Below, one piece after another: positions 48,752-57,596 of a DNA stretch of 64,000 bases (position 1 is the first letter of the stretch; each line of letters opens with the position of its first letter). Made by a program: the position numbers and the translations under genes. The DNA is from Anabaena azotica FACHB-119 (GTDB lineage: Bacteria; Cyanobacteriota; Cyanobacteriia; Cyanobacteriales; Nostocaceae), in assembly GCF_014697625.1 (NCBI RefSeq), contig NZ_JACJSG010000008.1:1-64000 (forward strand), in the 5' to 3' direction. The notes below the pieces were generated by a model. The model did no database searches. It was not told where the DNA came from and saw only the letters and a program-made list of their open reading frames with translations.

Positions 48752-49063
48752 ATGTCAATATACGTAGGGAACCTATCCTACAGCGTCACTCAAGACGACC
48801 TTACTAAAGTATTTTCCGAGTACGGTACAGTGACACGTGTTCAGTTACCCACTGATAGGGACACAGGGCGCTTGCGCGGTTTTGGTTTCGTCGAAATGGA
48901 ATCATCAACCGAAGAAGATGCCGCCATTCAAGCTCTAGATGGTGCTGAATGGATGGGGCGTGTTATGAAAGTTAATAAAGCTCGTCCGAAGGAAGACAGA
49001 CCCGCCCGTTCCGGTGGTGGTAGTTGGGGAAGAAATAATGGTGGTTACTCCCGCCAATATTAA
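48752..49063 (+). CDS. RRM-type RNA-binding protein (Rbp)
   Basis: The product is 103 aa. A single RNA recognition motif covers residues 1-80, with RNP2 as IYVGNLSY and RNP1 as RGFGFVEM, both complete with their aromatic residues. A short Gly-rich tail follows (SGGGSWGRNNGGYSRQY). It is the cold-shock or stress-associated cyanobacterial Rbp family, binding single-stranded RNA in the cytosol. GGAGAG precedes the start. A clear terminator follows at 49092. It is monocistronic. Confidence 0.93.
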   Translation: MSIYVGNLSYSVTQDDLTKVFSEYGTVTRVQLPTDRDTGRLRGFGFVEMESSTEEDAAIQALDGAEWMGRVMKVNKARPKEDRPARSGGGSWGRNNGGYSRQY

Positions 49064-49091
49064 ATCTTGACTAAAATTCATTATTTGTATC

Positions 49092-49124
49092 AGCAGATCA
49101 GTTTGACTGGTCTGCTTTGTTATT
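49092..49124 (+). terminator. Rho-independent terminator of rbp
   Basis: AGCAGATCAGT (49092-49102) pairs with ACTGGTCTGCT (49106-49116) with one G-U pair and a TTG loop, then TTGTTATT. It starts 29 bases after the rbp stop. Confidence 0.8.
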
Positions 49125-49246
<122 letters not shown>

Positions 49247-49273
49247 TATTCTTCTTTAGTCCCTTGTCTGTTT

Positions 49274-49402
49274 CTGACTTTTCACGTCATGTGGAAAAGC
49301 TAACGCTAGACCTAACCCCCCAGCCGGGGGAGAAATCAAAGCCTCTCTCCTAGTGGGGAGAGGAATGGAAGTGGGGTTTTTCAGATCCCGTGAAAAGTCA
49401 GG
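49274..49402. mobile_element. MITE-like element, CTGACTTTTCACG family, copy 2
   Basis: The element has inverted ends CTGACTTTTCACG (49274-49286) and CGTGAAAAGTCAG (49389-49401). The sub-terminal DNA matches copy 1 (23546-23695) in reverse orientation (for example CATGTGGAAAAGC next to one end and TCCCGTGAAAAG next to the other). The interior differs: here it is the CTAACCCCCC/CTCTCTCC repeat also present at 157-243. Another short heptamer run (TAATGAC units) follows near 49496-49535. Confidence 0.7.
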
Positions 49403-49626
49403 ACTGTTTAACCTCCCGTTCTGAGCGAAAAGACGGGCTGTCAAAAGGGCAGTTTCAGGTGGAGAAAATGAGGAAGATGAGGGAACAGGGCAGAATAACT
49501 AATGACTATGGACTAATGACTAATGACTAATGACCAATCTTGGTAAAGTGAAAATATTGCTGTGACTTTCCCAGGTACACGGTCTAAAAGTTTAATTAAT
49601 CAATAGACCTCGGAACATAAGGATAG

Positions 49627-50079
49627 ATGATTACGCCAATGCGGGTTTTTGTTTTAATTTTTAACGCTAATACGGAAAATGAAGGGATTCATACGGTGCG
49701 TGTGGGCGATGCCTCCGGTGGCAAGCTACGCAATAAAATACTTATGTTTGAATCTCAAGATGATGCTGTTCGTTTTGCGCTGATGTTGGAAGCTCAGGAT
49801 TTCCCTACGCCTACGGTAGAGGGAATTGATGCTGAAGAAATTAAGGAATTTTGCGAAAGTGCTGGTTATGATTGGGAATTTATCCCTGAAAACAGTGACT
49901 TGGTGATTCCTCCAGAGGTTAATGTGGAGGAAACTGACTGGCAAGCTGATAGTCAGTATGATGATGAGGATACTGACGACGAAATTTTCGAGGCTGACCA
50001 AGTACCACCAGCACAAGATACAGAATTTTCTGCTACTGAGTTGGATAATATTCGTCGCAAATTGGAAGGATTGTTGTAA
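49627..50079 (+). CDS. DUF3110 family protein
   Basis: The product is 150 aa. The N-terminal DUF3110 domain (MRVFVLIFNANTENEGIHTV, FESQDDAVRFALMLEAQDFP, ESAGYDWEFIP) spans residues 5-95. A strongly acidic tail follows (DSQYDDEDTDDEIFEAD) and a short C-terminal helix (TELDNIRRKLEGLL). The start is the ATG at 49627, or the internal ATG at 49639 matching the conserved part. It is a cyanobacterial and plastid-type protein of unknown function. murQ follows 91 bases downstream in the same direction. Confidence 0.8.
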   Translation: MITPMRVFVLIFNANTENEGIHTVRVGDASGGKLRNKILMFESQDDAVRFALMLEAQDFPTPTVEGIDAEEIKEFCESAGYDWEFIPENSDLVIPPEVNVEETDWQADSQYDDEDTDDEIFEADQVPPAQDTEFSATELDNIRRKLEGLL

Positions 50080-50170
50080 CTTAGTCGTTTATTCATTAGT
50101 CATTAGTCAAGAATAACTATGGGCTGAGGATTTTTGACTAAATTACTTTATGGCGCTTAACATTAAATAC

Positions 50171-51091
50171 ATGGCAAATTTGCAGGAACGCGGGCATTTA
50201 TTGACGGAACAAGTCAATCCTCTGAGTCTGAACTTAGACCAACTCAGTGCTTTGGAGTTGGTGGAGTTGTTTAATAGTGAAGACCAAAAGGCAGTGGCGG
50301 CGGTGGCGGCGGCTAAGGTAGAGATTGCAGAGGCGATTGAACGAACAGCCGATCGCTTGCGTCAGGGAGGACGCTTGTTTTACATTGGTGCTGGCACTAG
50401 TGGCAGGTTGGGGGTGTTAGATGCGGCTGAATGTCCACCAACTTTTTGTACACCTCCAGAGTTGGTGCAAGGAATTATCGCCGGCGGTGCTGGCGCACTG
50501 GTACGCAGTTCTGAGGATTTAGAAGACCGCGCTGAAGATGGAGATGCGGCGATCGCTCAACGTCATATTACCCAACTTGATGTTGTTGTGGGTATTACTG
50601 CGGGTGGAACTACACCTTTTGTCCACGGTGCAATTAACGCCGCTCGTCAACGCGGAGCCTTGACAATTTTCATTGCTTGTGTTCCCACAGAACAAGTAAG
50701 TTTTGCAGCTGATGTTGATATTCGGTTGTTAACGGGGCCGGAAATATTGGCGGGTTCCACTCGTCTCAAAGCTGGTACTGTAACTAAATTGACGTTAAAT
50801 ATTTTGTCTACTGGTGTGATGGTTAAACTAGGTAAAGTTTATGGCAATCGCATGGTGGATGTGGCAGTCACTAATCAAAAGTTACGCGATCGCGCTTTAC
50901 GCATTTTACAAGACCTCACCGGTTTAAGTCGAGAAGCGGCAGGTTTCTTATTAGAACGTAGTGGTAAATGGGTAAAGCTGGCGCTGCTCATGCACTGGAC
51001 TGGCTTGGATAAAGACGCAGGTAATCAACTTTTAGCCTCACATCAAGGGAATTTGCGGGAAGCGGTGGCTAGTTACAAAAAGCAAACTTAA
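50171..51091 (+). CDS. murQ: N-acetylmuramic acid 6-phosphate etherase
   Basis: The product is 306 aa from the ATG at 50171 (MANLQERGHLLTEQVNPLSL), which matches the usual N-terminus; the upstream ATG at 50150 would add seven residues. It cleaves the lactyl ether of MurNAc-6-P during peptidoglycan recycling. The SIS-domain motif YIGAGTSGRLGVLDAAECPP, the GGTTPFVHGAI substrate loop, AGSTRLKAGTVTKLTLNILS and KVYGNRMVDVAVTNQKLRDR are all present. It is cytosolic. A hairpin follows at 51212. Confidence 0.95.
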   Translation: MANLQERGHLLTEQVNPLSLNLDQLSALELVELFNSEDQKAVAAVAAAKVEIAEAIERTADRLRQGGRLFYIGAGTSGRLGVLDAAECPPTFCTPPELVQGIIAGGAGALVRSSEDLEDRAEDGDAAIAQRHITQLDVVVGITAGGTTPFVHGAINAARQRGALTIFIACVPTEQVSFAADVDIRLLTGPEILAGSTRLKAGTVTKLTLNILSTGVMVKLGKVYGNRMVDVAVTNQKLRDRALRILQDLTGLSREAAGFLLERSGKWVKLALLMHWTGLDKDAGNQLLASHQGNLREAVASYKKQT

Positions 51092-51211
51092 TTGGTAATG
51101 GGTAATTGGTAATGGGTAATTGGTAATTGTTTAGGGCTTAGGCGAATAGAAAAACGGACGTGATGCTGGTCAAAAATCAATATCAATAAACCTTGACAGC
51201 TAATCTGTTGT

Positions 51212-51254
51212 AATCTACCAACCTTTCTGATAAAAAGTTGGTAGATTATTATTT
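51212..51254 (+). terminator. Terminator-like hairpin after murQ
   Basis: AATCTACCAAC (51212-51222) pairs with GTTGGTAGATT (51237-51247), an 11-bp perfect stem, followed by ATTATTTA. The rest of 51092-51347 includes short TAATGGGTAATTGG repeats. Confidence 0.65.
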
Positions 51255-51347
51255 AGAGCTAAAAAAGGAATTATTACCTGTTCTCGTTGTTCAAAAAACC
51301 CTAAACCCATAGTAATTAAGAATTACAAATTTCACCTACCTATCATC

Positions 51348-53195
51348 ATGCCATTTGATTTGTCGCCGCTTTGGATATCGCTGAAAACTTCCTTACTCGC
51401 CACATTCATTACTTTCTTTTTAGGAATTGCTAGTGCTTATTGGATGTTGAGTTATCGCGGTAAGGGCAAATCACTGATTGAGGGGATTTTTGTTGCACCT
51501 TTGATTTTACCGCCTACAGTTGTGGGCTTTTTGTTACTGTTATTTTTCGGTAAAAATGGCCCTGTCGGCAAGCTGATGCAGCCTTTTGACTTGACTATAG
51601 TTTTTACATGGTATGGGGCGGCGATCGCAGCGACAGTTGTCTCTTTTCCCCTCATGTATAAAACTGCACTGGGAGCTTTTGAACAGATTGATAGTAATTT
51701 GCTACGGGTAGCGAGAACCCTGGGCGCTAGTGAAGCAACCATATTTTGGCGCATCAGTTTACCTTTAGCATTCCCTGGAATTGTCGCTGCAACTACTTTA
51801 GCTTTTGCCCGCGCCTTGGGTGAGTTTGGTGCAACTTTAATGCTGGCTGGTAATATCCCCGGACAAACTCAGACAATTCCGATGGCTATTTATTTTGCTG
51901 TAGAAGCAGGGGCGACGGAGGAAGCTTGGTTTTGGTCGATTGTGATTATGGCTACTTCCCTATCAGGGATTTTCGCGGTTAACTTTTGGCAAGAGTTAAG
52001 GGAGAAGCAAAGACAAGGGAAGCAAGGGGGACAAACAAGACAACAGGGACAAGGAGAACCAGAAACTGAGGTGGCGTTGTTGTCTGCGTCTACTTCTGGG
52101 GTGGAACTGTTGGTAGATATAGAGAAGCAATTATCGAGTTTCCAGTTAAAAGTAGCTTTTACTACTGATGAGCAACCTTTGGGGTTGTTGGGTGGTTCAG
52201 GTGCGGGTAAAAGTATGATTTTGCGGTGTATTGCGGGGATTGAAACGCCTATACAGGGGCGGATAGTTTTAAATGGTAGGGTTTTATTTGATTCAGAACA
52301 GGGAATTAACTTACCTAGCCGCGATCGCCGCATTGGATTTTTAGTCCAAAACTATGCCCTATTTCCCCACATGACGGTAGCACAAAACATTGCTTTTGGC
52401 TTACCTAAAAATTTATCAACTAACAGTATGCGATCGCAAGTACAAGAACAACTTGTGGCGATGCAGTTACAGGGATTAGGCGATCGTTATCCGCATCAAC
52501 TTTCTGGAGGACAACAACAACGGGTAGCATTAGCTAGGGCTTTAGCCAGTCAACCAGAAGCCTTATTGTTAGATGAGCCATTTTCCGCCCTCGATACCCA
52601 TCTGCGTAGTCAATTAGAACAGCAAATGACTCAAACTCTCGCAGACTACAAAGGTGCGTCTTTATTGGTCACCCACAACATGGAAGAAGCTTATCGTATC
52701 TGCCCGAATTTGTTGGTGTTAGAACATGGTAGCCCAGTGCATTATGGCTCTAAATATGAGATTTTCGAGCATCCTGCGACTATGAGTGTTGCCCAAATTA
52801 CCGGATGTAAAAACTTTTCTAGTGCCGTTGTGCAATCACCGCAACAGGTAGAAGCAATTGATTGGGGTTGTAGTCTCAAGGTAATTGAACAAATTCCTCA
52901 AGAATTATCGCACATAGGCATCCGCGCCCATCAAATCAACTTTACCAACGACCCCAACCAAGAGAACACCTTCCCTTGCTGGCTAGTGCGGACAAGTGAA
53001 ACACCCCACCGCATGACATTATTCCTCACACTCCATTCCCCCGCTAACAGCCCCCAAGATTACCATCTGCAAGCAGAAGTCTTCAAGGAAAAATGGCTAA
53101 CTATGAAAGAACAACCATTTCCTTGGTACGTAACATTAGATCCTCTACGGTTGATTTTGATGAGTGGACAGGTGACAGGTGACAGTGAAAGGTGA
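51348..53195 (+). CDS. modBC: Fused molybdate ABC transporter, permease plus ATPase (ModB-ModC)
   Basis: The product is 615 aa and joins two normally separate subunits. Residues 1-220 are the ModB permease: five to six helices and the EAA loop AARTLGAS-type segment LLRVARTLGASEATIFWRIS, with LAFARALGEFGATLMLAGNI. A charged linker (EKQRQGKQGGQTRQQGQGEP) follows. Residues about 245-615 are the ATPase: Walker A GGSGAGKS near 280, signature LSGGQQQRVALARALA, Walker B ALLLDEPFSALD, then a C-terminal MOP-like region. It imports molybdate at the inner membrane, needed for nitrate reductase and nitrogenase. Fused ModBC is known in cyanobacteria. No modA is adjacent here. Confidence 0.93.
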   Translation: MPFDLSPLWISLKTSLLATFITFFLGIASAYWMLSYRGKGKSLIEGIFVAPLILPPTVVGFLLLLFFGKNGPVGKLMQPFDLTIVFTWYGAAIAATVVSFPLMYKTALGAFEQIDSNLLRVARTLGASEATIFWRISLPLAFPGIVAATTLAFARALGEFGATLMLAGNIPGQTQTIPMAIYFAVEAGATEEAWFWSIVIMATSLSGIFAVNFWQELREKQRQGKQGGQTRQQGQGEPETEVALLSASTSGVELLVDIEKQLSSFQLKVAFTTDEQPLGLLGGSGAGKSMILRCIAGIETPIQGRIVLNGRVLFDSEQGINLPSRDRRIGFLVQNYALFPHMTVAQNIAFGLPKNLSTNSMRSQVQEQLVAMQLQGLGDRYPHQLSGGQQQRVALARALASQPEALLLDEPFSALDTHLRSQLEQQMTQTLADYKGASLLVTHNMEEAYRICPNLLVLEHGSPVHYGSKYEIFEHPATMSVAQITGCKNFSSAVVQSPQQVEAIDWGCSLKVIEQIPQELSHIGIRAHQINFTNDPNQENTFPCWLVRTSETPHRMTLFLTLHSPANSPQDYHLQAEVFKEKWLTMKEQPFPWYVTLDPLRLILMSGQVTGDSER

Positions 53196-53342
53196 CAGTG
53201 AAAGGTAAACATAACCCAATACAGTTCAGTTAAGGCTAGATTCGGTGACAATACTGTTTAAACATCTTGATTTATCGGCGTTAATCGGCGTTAATCGGCG
53301 GTTAATTATTCTTATCTGAACCGTATTGGAACATAACCTGAC

Positions 53343-53839
53343 AACTGATAACTGATAACTGTTCACTGTTAACTGATAACTGATAACTGTTCACTGTTCA
53401 CTGTTAACTGTTCACTGTTCACTGTTAACTGATAACTGATAACTGTTCACTGTTAACTGATAACTGATAACTGTTCACTGTTAACTGATAACTGATAACT
53501 GTTCACTGTTAACTGATAACTGATAACTGTTCACTGTTAACTGATAACTGTTCACTGTTAACTGATAACTGATAACTGTTAACTGATAACTGATAACTGA
53601 TAACTGTTCACTGTTAACTGTTAACTGATAACTGATAACTGTTCACTGTTAACTGATAACTGATAACTGATAACTGTTCACTGTTAACTGATAACTGATA
53701 ACTGTTCACTGTTAACTGATAACTGATAACTGTTCACTGTTAACTGATAACTGTTCACTGTTAACTGATAACTGATAACTGTTCACTGTTAACTGATAAC
53801 TGATAACTGTTCACTGTTAACTGATAACTGTTCACTGAT
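53343..53839. repeat. Uninterrupted array of 71 heptamers
   Basis: The 497-bp array is built only of AACTGAT, AACTGTT and CACTGTT (a final CACTGAT), in unbroken 7-bp phase. Units tend to follow the order AACTGAT, AACTGAT, AACTGTT, CACTGTT, giving a 28-bp higher-order repeat with local variations. It ends 10 bases before the MFS start codon, so any promoter for that gene must lie in or before the array. No spacers are present, so it is not CRISPR. Confidence 0.92.
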
Positions 53840-53849
53840 AAAGAATGGT

Positions 53850-55040
53850 ATGCCACAGAAATCAGCCGCTTTGAGGTTTGTTATTTTATTGGGTTTTGTT
53901 AGCCTTTGTGCCGATGCGACTTATGAAGGGGCGCGGAGTATTACGGGGGCTTATTTAGAGGTTTTGGGCGCTAGCGGCACTGTGGTAGGCTTAGTAGCGG
54001 GCTTTGGTGAGTTAATTGGCTATGGTTTGCGCTTGGTAATTGGCTATCTTAGTGACCAATCACGCAAATATTGGGGAATCACAACATTAGGCTATATCTT
54101 GAATACTGCCGTTGTACCGCTTTTAGCTTTTGCTGGAAGATGGGAAGCAGCCGCAGGGCTGATGATGGCGGAACGCACTGGTAAAGCTATACGTACTCCC
54201 CCAAGAGATGCGCTGCTTTCCCACGGTGTTAGTCAAATTGGCAGAGGCTTTGGCTTTGGTTTACATGAAGCAATGGATCAAACCGGTGCAGTTATGGGGC
54301 CTTTGGCTGTGGCTGCAATGGTTTATTTCCAAGGGGAATATCGTCATGGCTTTACGATTTTGATTGTACCTGCGGTATTGGGATTGATAGTGTTGTTAGT
54401 ATTACAATTTATTTATCCTAATCCTAGTGATTTTGAAGAGGAAACTGAGGAGCAAAAGCAACAAGAAGGATTACCCCGAATATTTTGGATTTATTTAGGT
54501 GCGGTGGCAATTATTGCGGCGGGATATGCAGATTTCCCTCTCATTGCTTTCCATTTTCAAAAATCAAATATAGCCACGGGACAAACCATTCCTTTATATT
54601 ATGCTTTGGCTATGGGTGTTGATGCGATCGCCGCTTTAATTTTTGGCTACCTATTTGATAGATTAGGCATTTCTATTTTAATTATTGCTGCATTTCTTTC
54701 TTGTCTGTTTGCCCCATTGGTATTTTTAGGAGATAGCCAGCTAGCGCTTTTAGGCATAGCATTTTGGGGTATTGGTATGGGAGCGCAAGAGTCTATTTTA
54801 AAAGCGGCGATCGCTGGTATGGTTCCCATGAATAAACGCGCCACTGCTTACGGCATTTTCAGCACTGGTTATGGTTTATCTTGGTTTTTAGGTAGCACTT
54901 TCATGGGTGTTTTGTACGACCATTCTCTGATAACATTGATTATTTTCTCTTCTGCAACTCAGCTTTTAGCAATTCCTTTCTTTGCTTGGGTGAAATTAAA
55001 AGCTGATGTTTCAACAACAATCACAAATCAAGCCTCTTAA
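53850..55040 (+). CDS. MFS transporter
   Basis: The product is 396 aa with 11-12 membrane helices. It shows LLGFVSLCADATYEGARSIT at the N-terminus (an acidic residue in helix 1), the loop 2-3 motif GYLSDQSRKYWGI, RTGKAIRTPPRDALLSHGVS, a charged central loop (PSDFEEETEEQKQQEGLP), and GYLFDRLGISILII repeating motif A in the second half. The family is well supported; the substrate is unknown. The start ATG at 53850 lies 10 bases after a 497-bp heptamer array and lacks a strong ribosome site. It may be read through from modBC upstream. Confidence 0.88.
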   Translation: MPQKSAALRFVILLGFVSLCADATYEGARSITGAYLEVLGASGTVVGLVAGFGELIGYGLRLVIGYLSDQSRKYWGITTLGYILNTAVVPLLAFAGRWEAAAGLMMAERTGKAIRTPPRDALLSHGVSQIGRGFGFGLHEAMDQTGAVMGPLAVAAMVYFQGEYRHGFTILIVPAVLGLIVLLVLQFIYPNPSDFEEETEEQKQQEGLPRIFWIYLGAVAIIAAGYADFPLIAFHFQKSNIATGQTIPLYYALAMGVDAIAALIFGYLFDRLGISILIIAAFLSCLFAPLVFLGDSQLALLGIAFWGIGMGAQESILKAAIAGMVPMNKRATAYGIFSTGYGLSWFLGSTFMGVLYDHSLITLIIFSSATQLLAIPFFAWVKLKADVSTTITNQAS

Positions 55041-55042
55041 AT

Positions 55043-55071
55043 CAGTTATCAGTTATCAGTTATCAGTTATC
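55043..55071. repeat. Short CAGTTAT heptamer repeat
   Basis: Four CAGTTAT units directly follow the MFS stop. The sequence AACTGATAACTGTTGACTGT lies near 55127. The remainder of 55041-55235 holds nothing else. Confidence 0.75.
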
Positions 55072-55235
55072 AAGCGTATAGTGGGGAATAAAAAAGCGTA
55101 TATTGACGCTTTTTACTAATGTATTTAACTGATAACTGTTGACTGTTAAAAATGTGTTTTCTATCAACTAAAAAATTAATTGCGATTGCCAAGTGCATAA
55201 TTATAAACTATCTCATCAAGGCGATCGCATAATTT

Positions 55236-55658
55236 TTAGGTATTTATTGCTTGTTGATTTCCATTTTTGTAATCTTCTACACTAGGAACAAATGAAGATT
55301 GCTGAGAATTAGTTAGCGACTCGCCTCGGAGTCTCTTACGGCGTTGATTTTTGGGAACACCTCCTGCCATACCATACTCTACACTGCTTTTACCATAGAC
55401 AACGCCCACTCCCATCAGTATATGTTCTGTCATATCTGCTAACTGACGCTCTGTTTCCAGCATTTCTTGATACAACTTATCCAGGTTAGCAAGAGCGCTG
55501 TTGTATGCGTTCTCTTTGGTTTGCATTGTATTAATTAGTTTTGAAAAAGCAGGTAGAGTCAGTCCATTACCTACATCTAAATTTGGATTAATTGAGTTCA
55601 TCCCGGCTGCACGACGCACTGCTTTTTTTAATATTGGAGAACTTCTTTGTCTACGCAT
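55236..55658 (-). CDS. Hypothetical coiled protein
   Basis: The product is 140 aa. The N-terminus is basic (MRRQRSSPILKKAVRRAAGM). A central helical stretch (LPAFSKLINTMQTKENAYNS, ALANLDKLYQEMLETERQLA, DMTEHILMGVGVVYGKSSVE) looks like a coiled coil. The C-terminal half is basic, then polar (KNQRRKRLRGESLTNSQQSS). No family is recognised. It is soluble. A structural or phage-type accessory role is possible but not supported by neighbours. The start is the ATG at 55658. Confidence 0.6.
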   Translation of the reverse strand: MRRQRSSPILKKAVRRAAGMNSINPNLDVGNGLTLPAFSKLINTMQTKENAYNSALANLDKLYQEMLETERQLADMTEHILMGVGVVYGKSSVEYGMAGGVPKNQRRKRLRGESLTNSQQSSFVPSVEDYKNGNQQAINT

Positions 55659-55791
55659 ATACGCACTTTAGCAAATTGTAGAGTTAATATTATCTACTTT
55701 AAAAAAACTCGGTATCAATCAGCCTGAGAAAATTTTGGCAAATATACAAAAACTTTTGCTACAAGCAATAGTATTGATAAATACGCGAATT

Positions 55792-56000
55792 ACTGAAATG
55801 AGAAAGCATTTTACCTAAATGAATAAACAAACTGCGGTTTGTTTGCGGAAAACACTGAAATGAGAAAGCATTTTAACTAAATGAATAAACAAACTGCGGT
55901 TTGCTTGCGAAAAACACTGAAATGAGAAAGCATTTTAGCTAAATGAGTTAACAAACTGCGGTTTGCTAACTGAATTTATAGAAATGAGAAAGTAATTAAG
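55792..56000. repeat. 62-bp tandem repeat, about 3.4 copies
   Basis: The unit starts ACTGAAATGAGAAAGCATTT at 55792, 55854 and 55916; a partial fourth starts at 55978. Each unit contains the hairpin CAAACTGCGGTTTG. The spacing is exactly 62 bp. Copies differ by a few bases (TAAATGAATAAACAA versus TAAATGAGTTAACAA). Units are full length with no variable spacers, so this is not CRISPR. Confidence 0.88.
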
Positions 56001-56276
56001 TATTTTGAGAAAGATACTGCAATATCTACGACAAGCTACGCCTACGCACTGCTGATGATGGGGTGATATAGGCGATCGCACTCTGAGCAACTGTCTCAAA
56101 TTAGCGATCACTCTTTTGGTGATGGGGTGATGTGGGCAATGTTTGGTAATACGCCACTTTGCATCTACGCACTGTAGGTAGGTAATTATTTTCGCGGTCA
56201 CCTACTACCGCAAGGAGGCTCACACTGAACCCGATAGGGTCAGCGCCCTTGAGGAATTGCGGGGCAAAAACGAAAC

Positions 56277-56320
56277 GCCTCTTGACTAAATTAAACCGCA
56301 GGTTTAACAGGGAGAGAGGC
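56277..56320. other. Two-level hairpin upstream of TnpB
   Basis: An outer stem GCCTCT/AGAGGC (56277-56282 and 56315-56320) encloses an inner stem TTAAACC/GGTTTAA (56291-56297 and 56301-56307). It may be the left-end structure of the IS200/IS605-type element or part of an unrelated repeat. 56001-56276 holds nothing confident. Confidence 0.45.
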
Positions 56321-56402
56321 AGTTGAGTTTTTGCCAAATAAGTCTTTGATACAACGCGACTACTTTGATGTATTATATTCATAAGTGATTAGGTCGCGCG
56401 TC

Positions 56403-57596
56403 ATGGAACAAGTGCTGACGCTAGTTTGCAAACTCAGTCCCTCTCAAAAACAAGCAGAAGAAATCGAACTGGTACTGAAAGGTTTTGCTGATGCGTGTAA
56501 CTACGCCAACCAGAAAGTTAAGCCTCAAATAACCAGCAAGACCACTATTCAAAATCTGGTTTATAACGAGATTCGCGCTTTATTTGGATTGAGTGCAAAT
56601 TTAGCTGTTCGTGCTTGTGCCAGGGTTGGAGCTAATCGCAAAACTGCCAAACTTAAAGACAAGCCAGTTAAAGTATTTAAGCCAACATCGGCTGATTATG
56701 ATGCCAGAATTTTCTCGTTTAGAGAGAAGGACTGGACTGTTAGCTTGACTTTAATGAACGGTAGGGAACATATCAAAATTGATGCTGGTAATTATCAAAG
56801 AGGTAAGTTAAAAGGTAGAAAACCTACATCAGCACAGCTATGTAAACATCGTGATGGCAACTACTACATCCACATCCAAATTAAAGACGAAGCACCAGAA
56901 CCAATTAAATCTAATAACGTAATTGGTGTTGACTTCGGAAGGCGAGACATTGCTGCAACTAGCAATGGTGATAAGTGGGATGGAAAACAAATTAACGATG
57001 TTAGAGATAAATTTTCTAGGGTGAGAAGTTCTCTCCAGAAAAAAGCCACGAAAGGCACAAGGTCTACTCGCCGCAGGGCAACACAGATTTTGCAACGGTT
57101 GTCGGGCAAGGAGAGGAGATTTCAGCAATGGCTAAACCACAACATCAGTAAGTCCATTATTCAAGACGCATTAAAAAATAATGCAGCAGTGGCAATTGAA
57201 GACTTAACGGGTATTCGTGAAAGAACCAATCAAAAGCCAAGGAGTAAAACAGAACGTAGACGTTCTAACTCTTGGTCTTTTTATCAATTGCGTTCTTTCT
57301 TGGAATACAAAGGTGTTCAGTTCGGAGTAGAAGTGATTACCGTACCTCCGGCATATACCAGCCAAACTTGCCACCAATGTCTGCACATTGGACTGCGTTC
57401 TGACAAGCGTTTTAAATGTACTAATGAGGCTTGTTCTTGGAGTGGTGACGCTGATTTTAATGGAGCAAAAAATGTTGCTACTATTGGGGCTGTTTTTGTA
57501 AACCAGCCTGGAGGCTCGAACTGTTTGTGTTGTGAACTCAGTACAGACAGTTCAGGGCTACTTAAAAGCCTACGCTCACCGCTTGCGGGAGCGTAG
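56403..57596 (+). CDS. tnpB: TnpB (IS200/IS605-type RNA-guided nuclease)
   Basis: The product is 397 aa from the ATG at 56403 (MEQVLTLVCKLSPSQKQAEE). The N-terminal part is the wedge/REC region. The RuvC core contains the first Asp in NVIGVDFGRRDIAATSNG, the Glu in AVAIEDLTGIRE, and the third Asp in SGDADFNGAKNVA. Between them is an intact zinc finger (CHQC and KFKCTNEACSW pattern). TnpB proteins cut DNA guided by an RNA read from the 3' end of the gene and right end of the element. No tnpA is adjacent. The gene end overlaps the hairpin at 57569. Confidence 0.9.
   Translation: MEQVLTLVCKLSPSQKQAEEIELVLKGFADACNYANQKVKPQITSKTTIQNLVYNEIRALFGLSANLAVRACARVGANRKTAKLKDKPVKVFKPTSADYDARIFSFREKDWTVSLTLMNGREHIKIDAGNYQRGKLKGRKPTSAQLCKHRDGNYYIHIQIKDEAPEPIKSNNVIGVDFGRRDIAATSNGDKWDGKQINDVRDKFSRVRSSLQKKATKGTRSTRRRATQILQRLSGKERRFQQWLNHNISKSIIQDALKNNAAVAIEDLTGIRERTNQKPRSKTERRRSNSWSFYQLRSFLEYKGVQFGVEVITVPPAYTSQTCHQCLHIGLRSDKRFKCTNEACSWSGDADFNGAKNVATIGAVFVNQPGGSNCLCCELSTDSSGLLKSLRSPLAGA

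Noticed and set aside
51092..51347. Molybdenum-cofactor riboswitch before modBC
   Set aside because: Only a simple 11-bp hairpin suited to termination of murQ is seen. No multi-stem conserved structure could be recognised.
53343..53839. Possible CRISPR array
   Set aside because: The units are 7 bp with no unique spacers and only three unit sequences. It is a tandem heptamer array. No cas genes are in the window.
55792..56000. Possible CRISPR array made of 62-bp units
   Set aside because: The whole unit repeats, including the part that would be a spacer, so there are no variable spacers.
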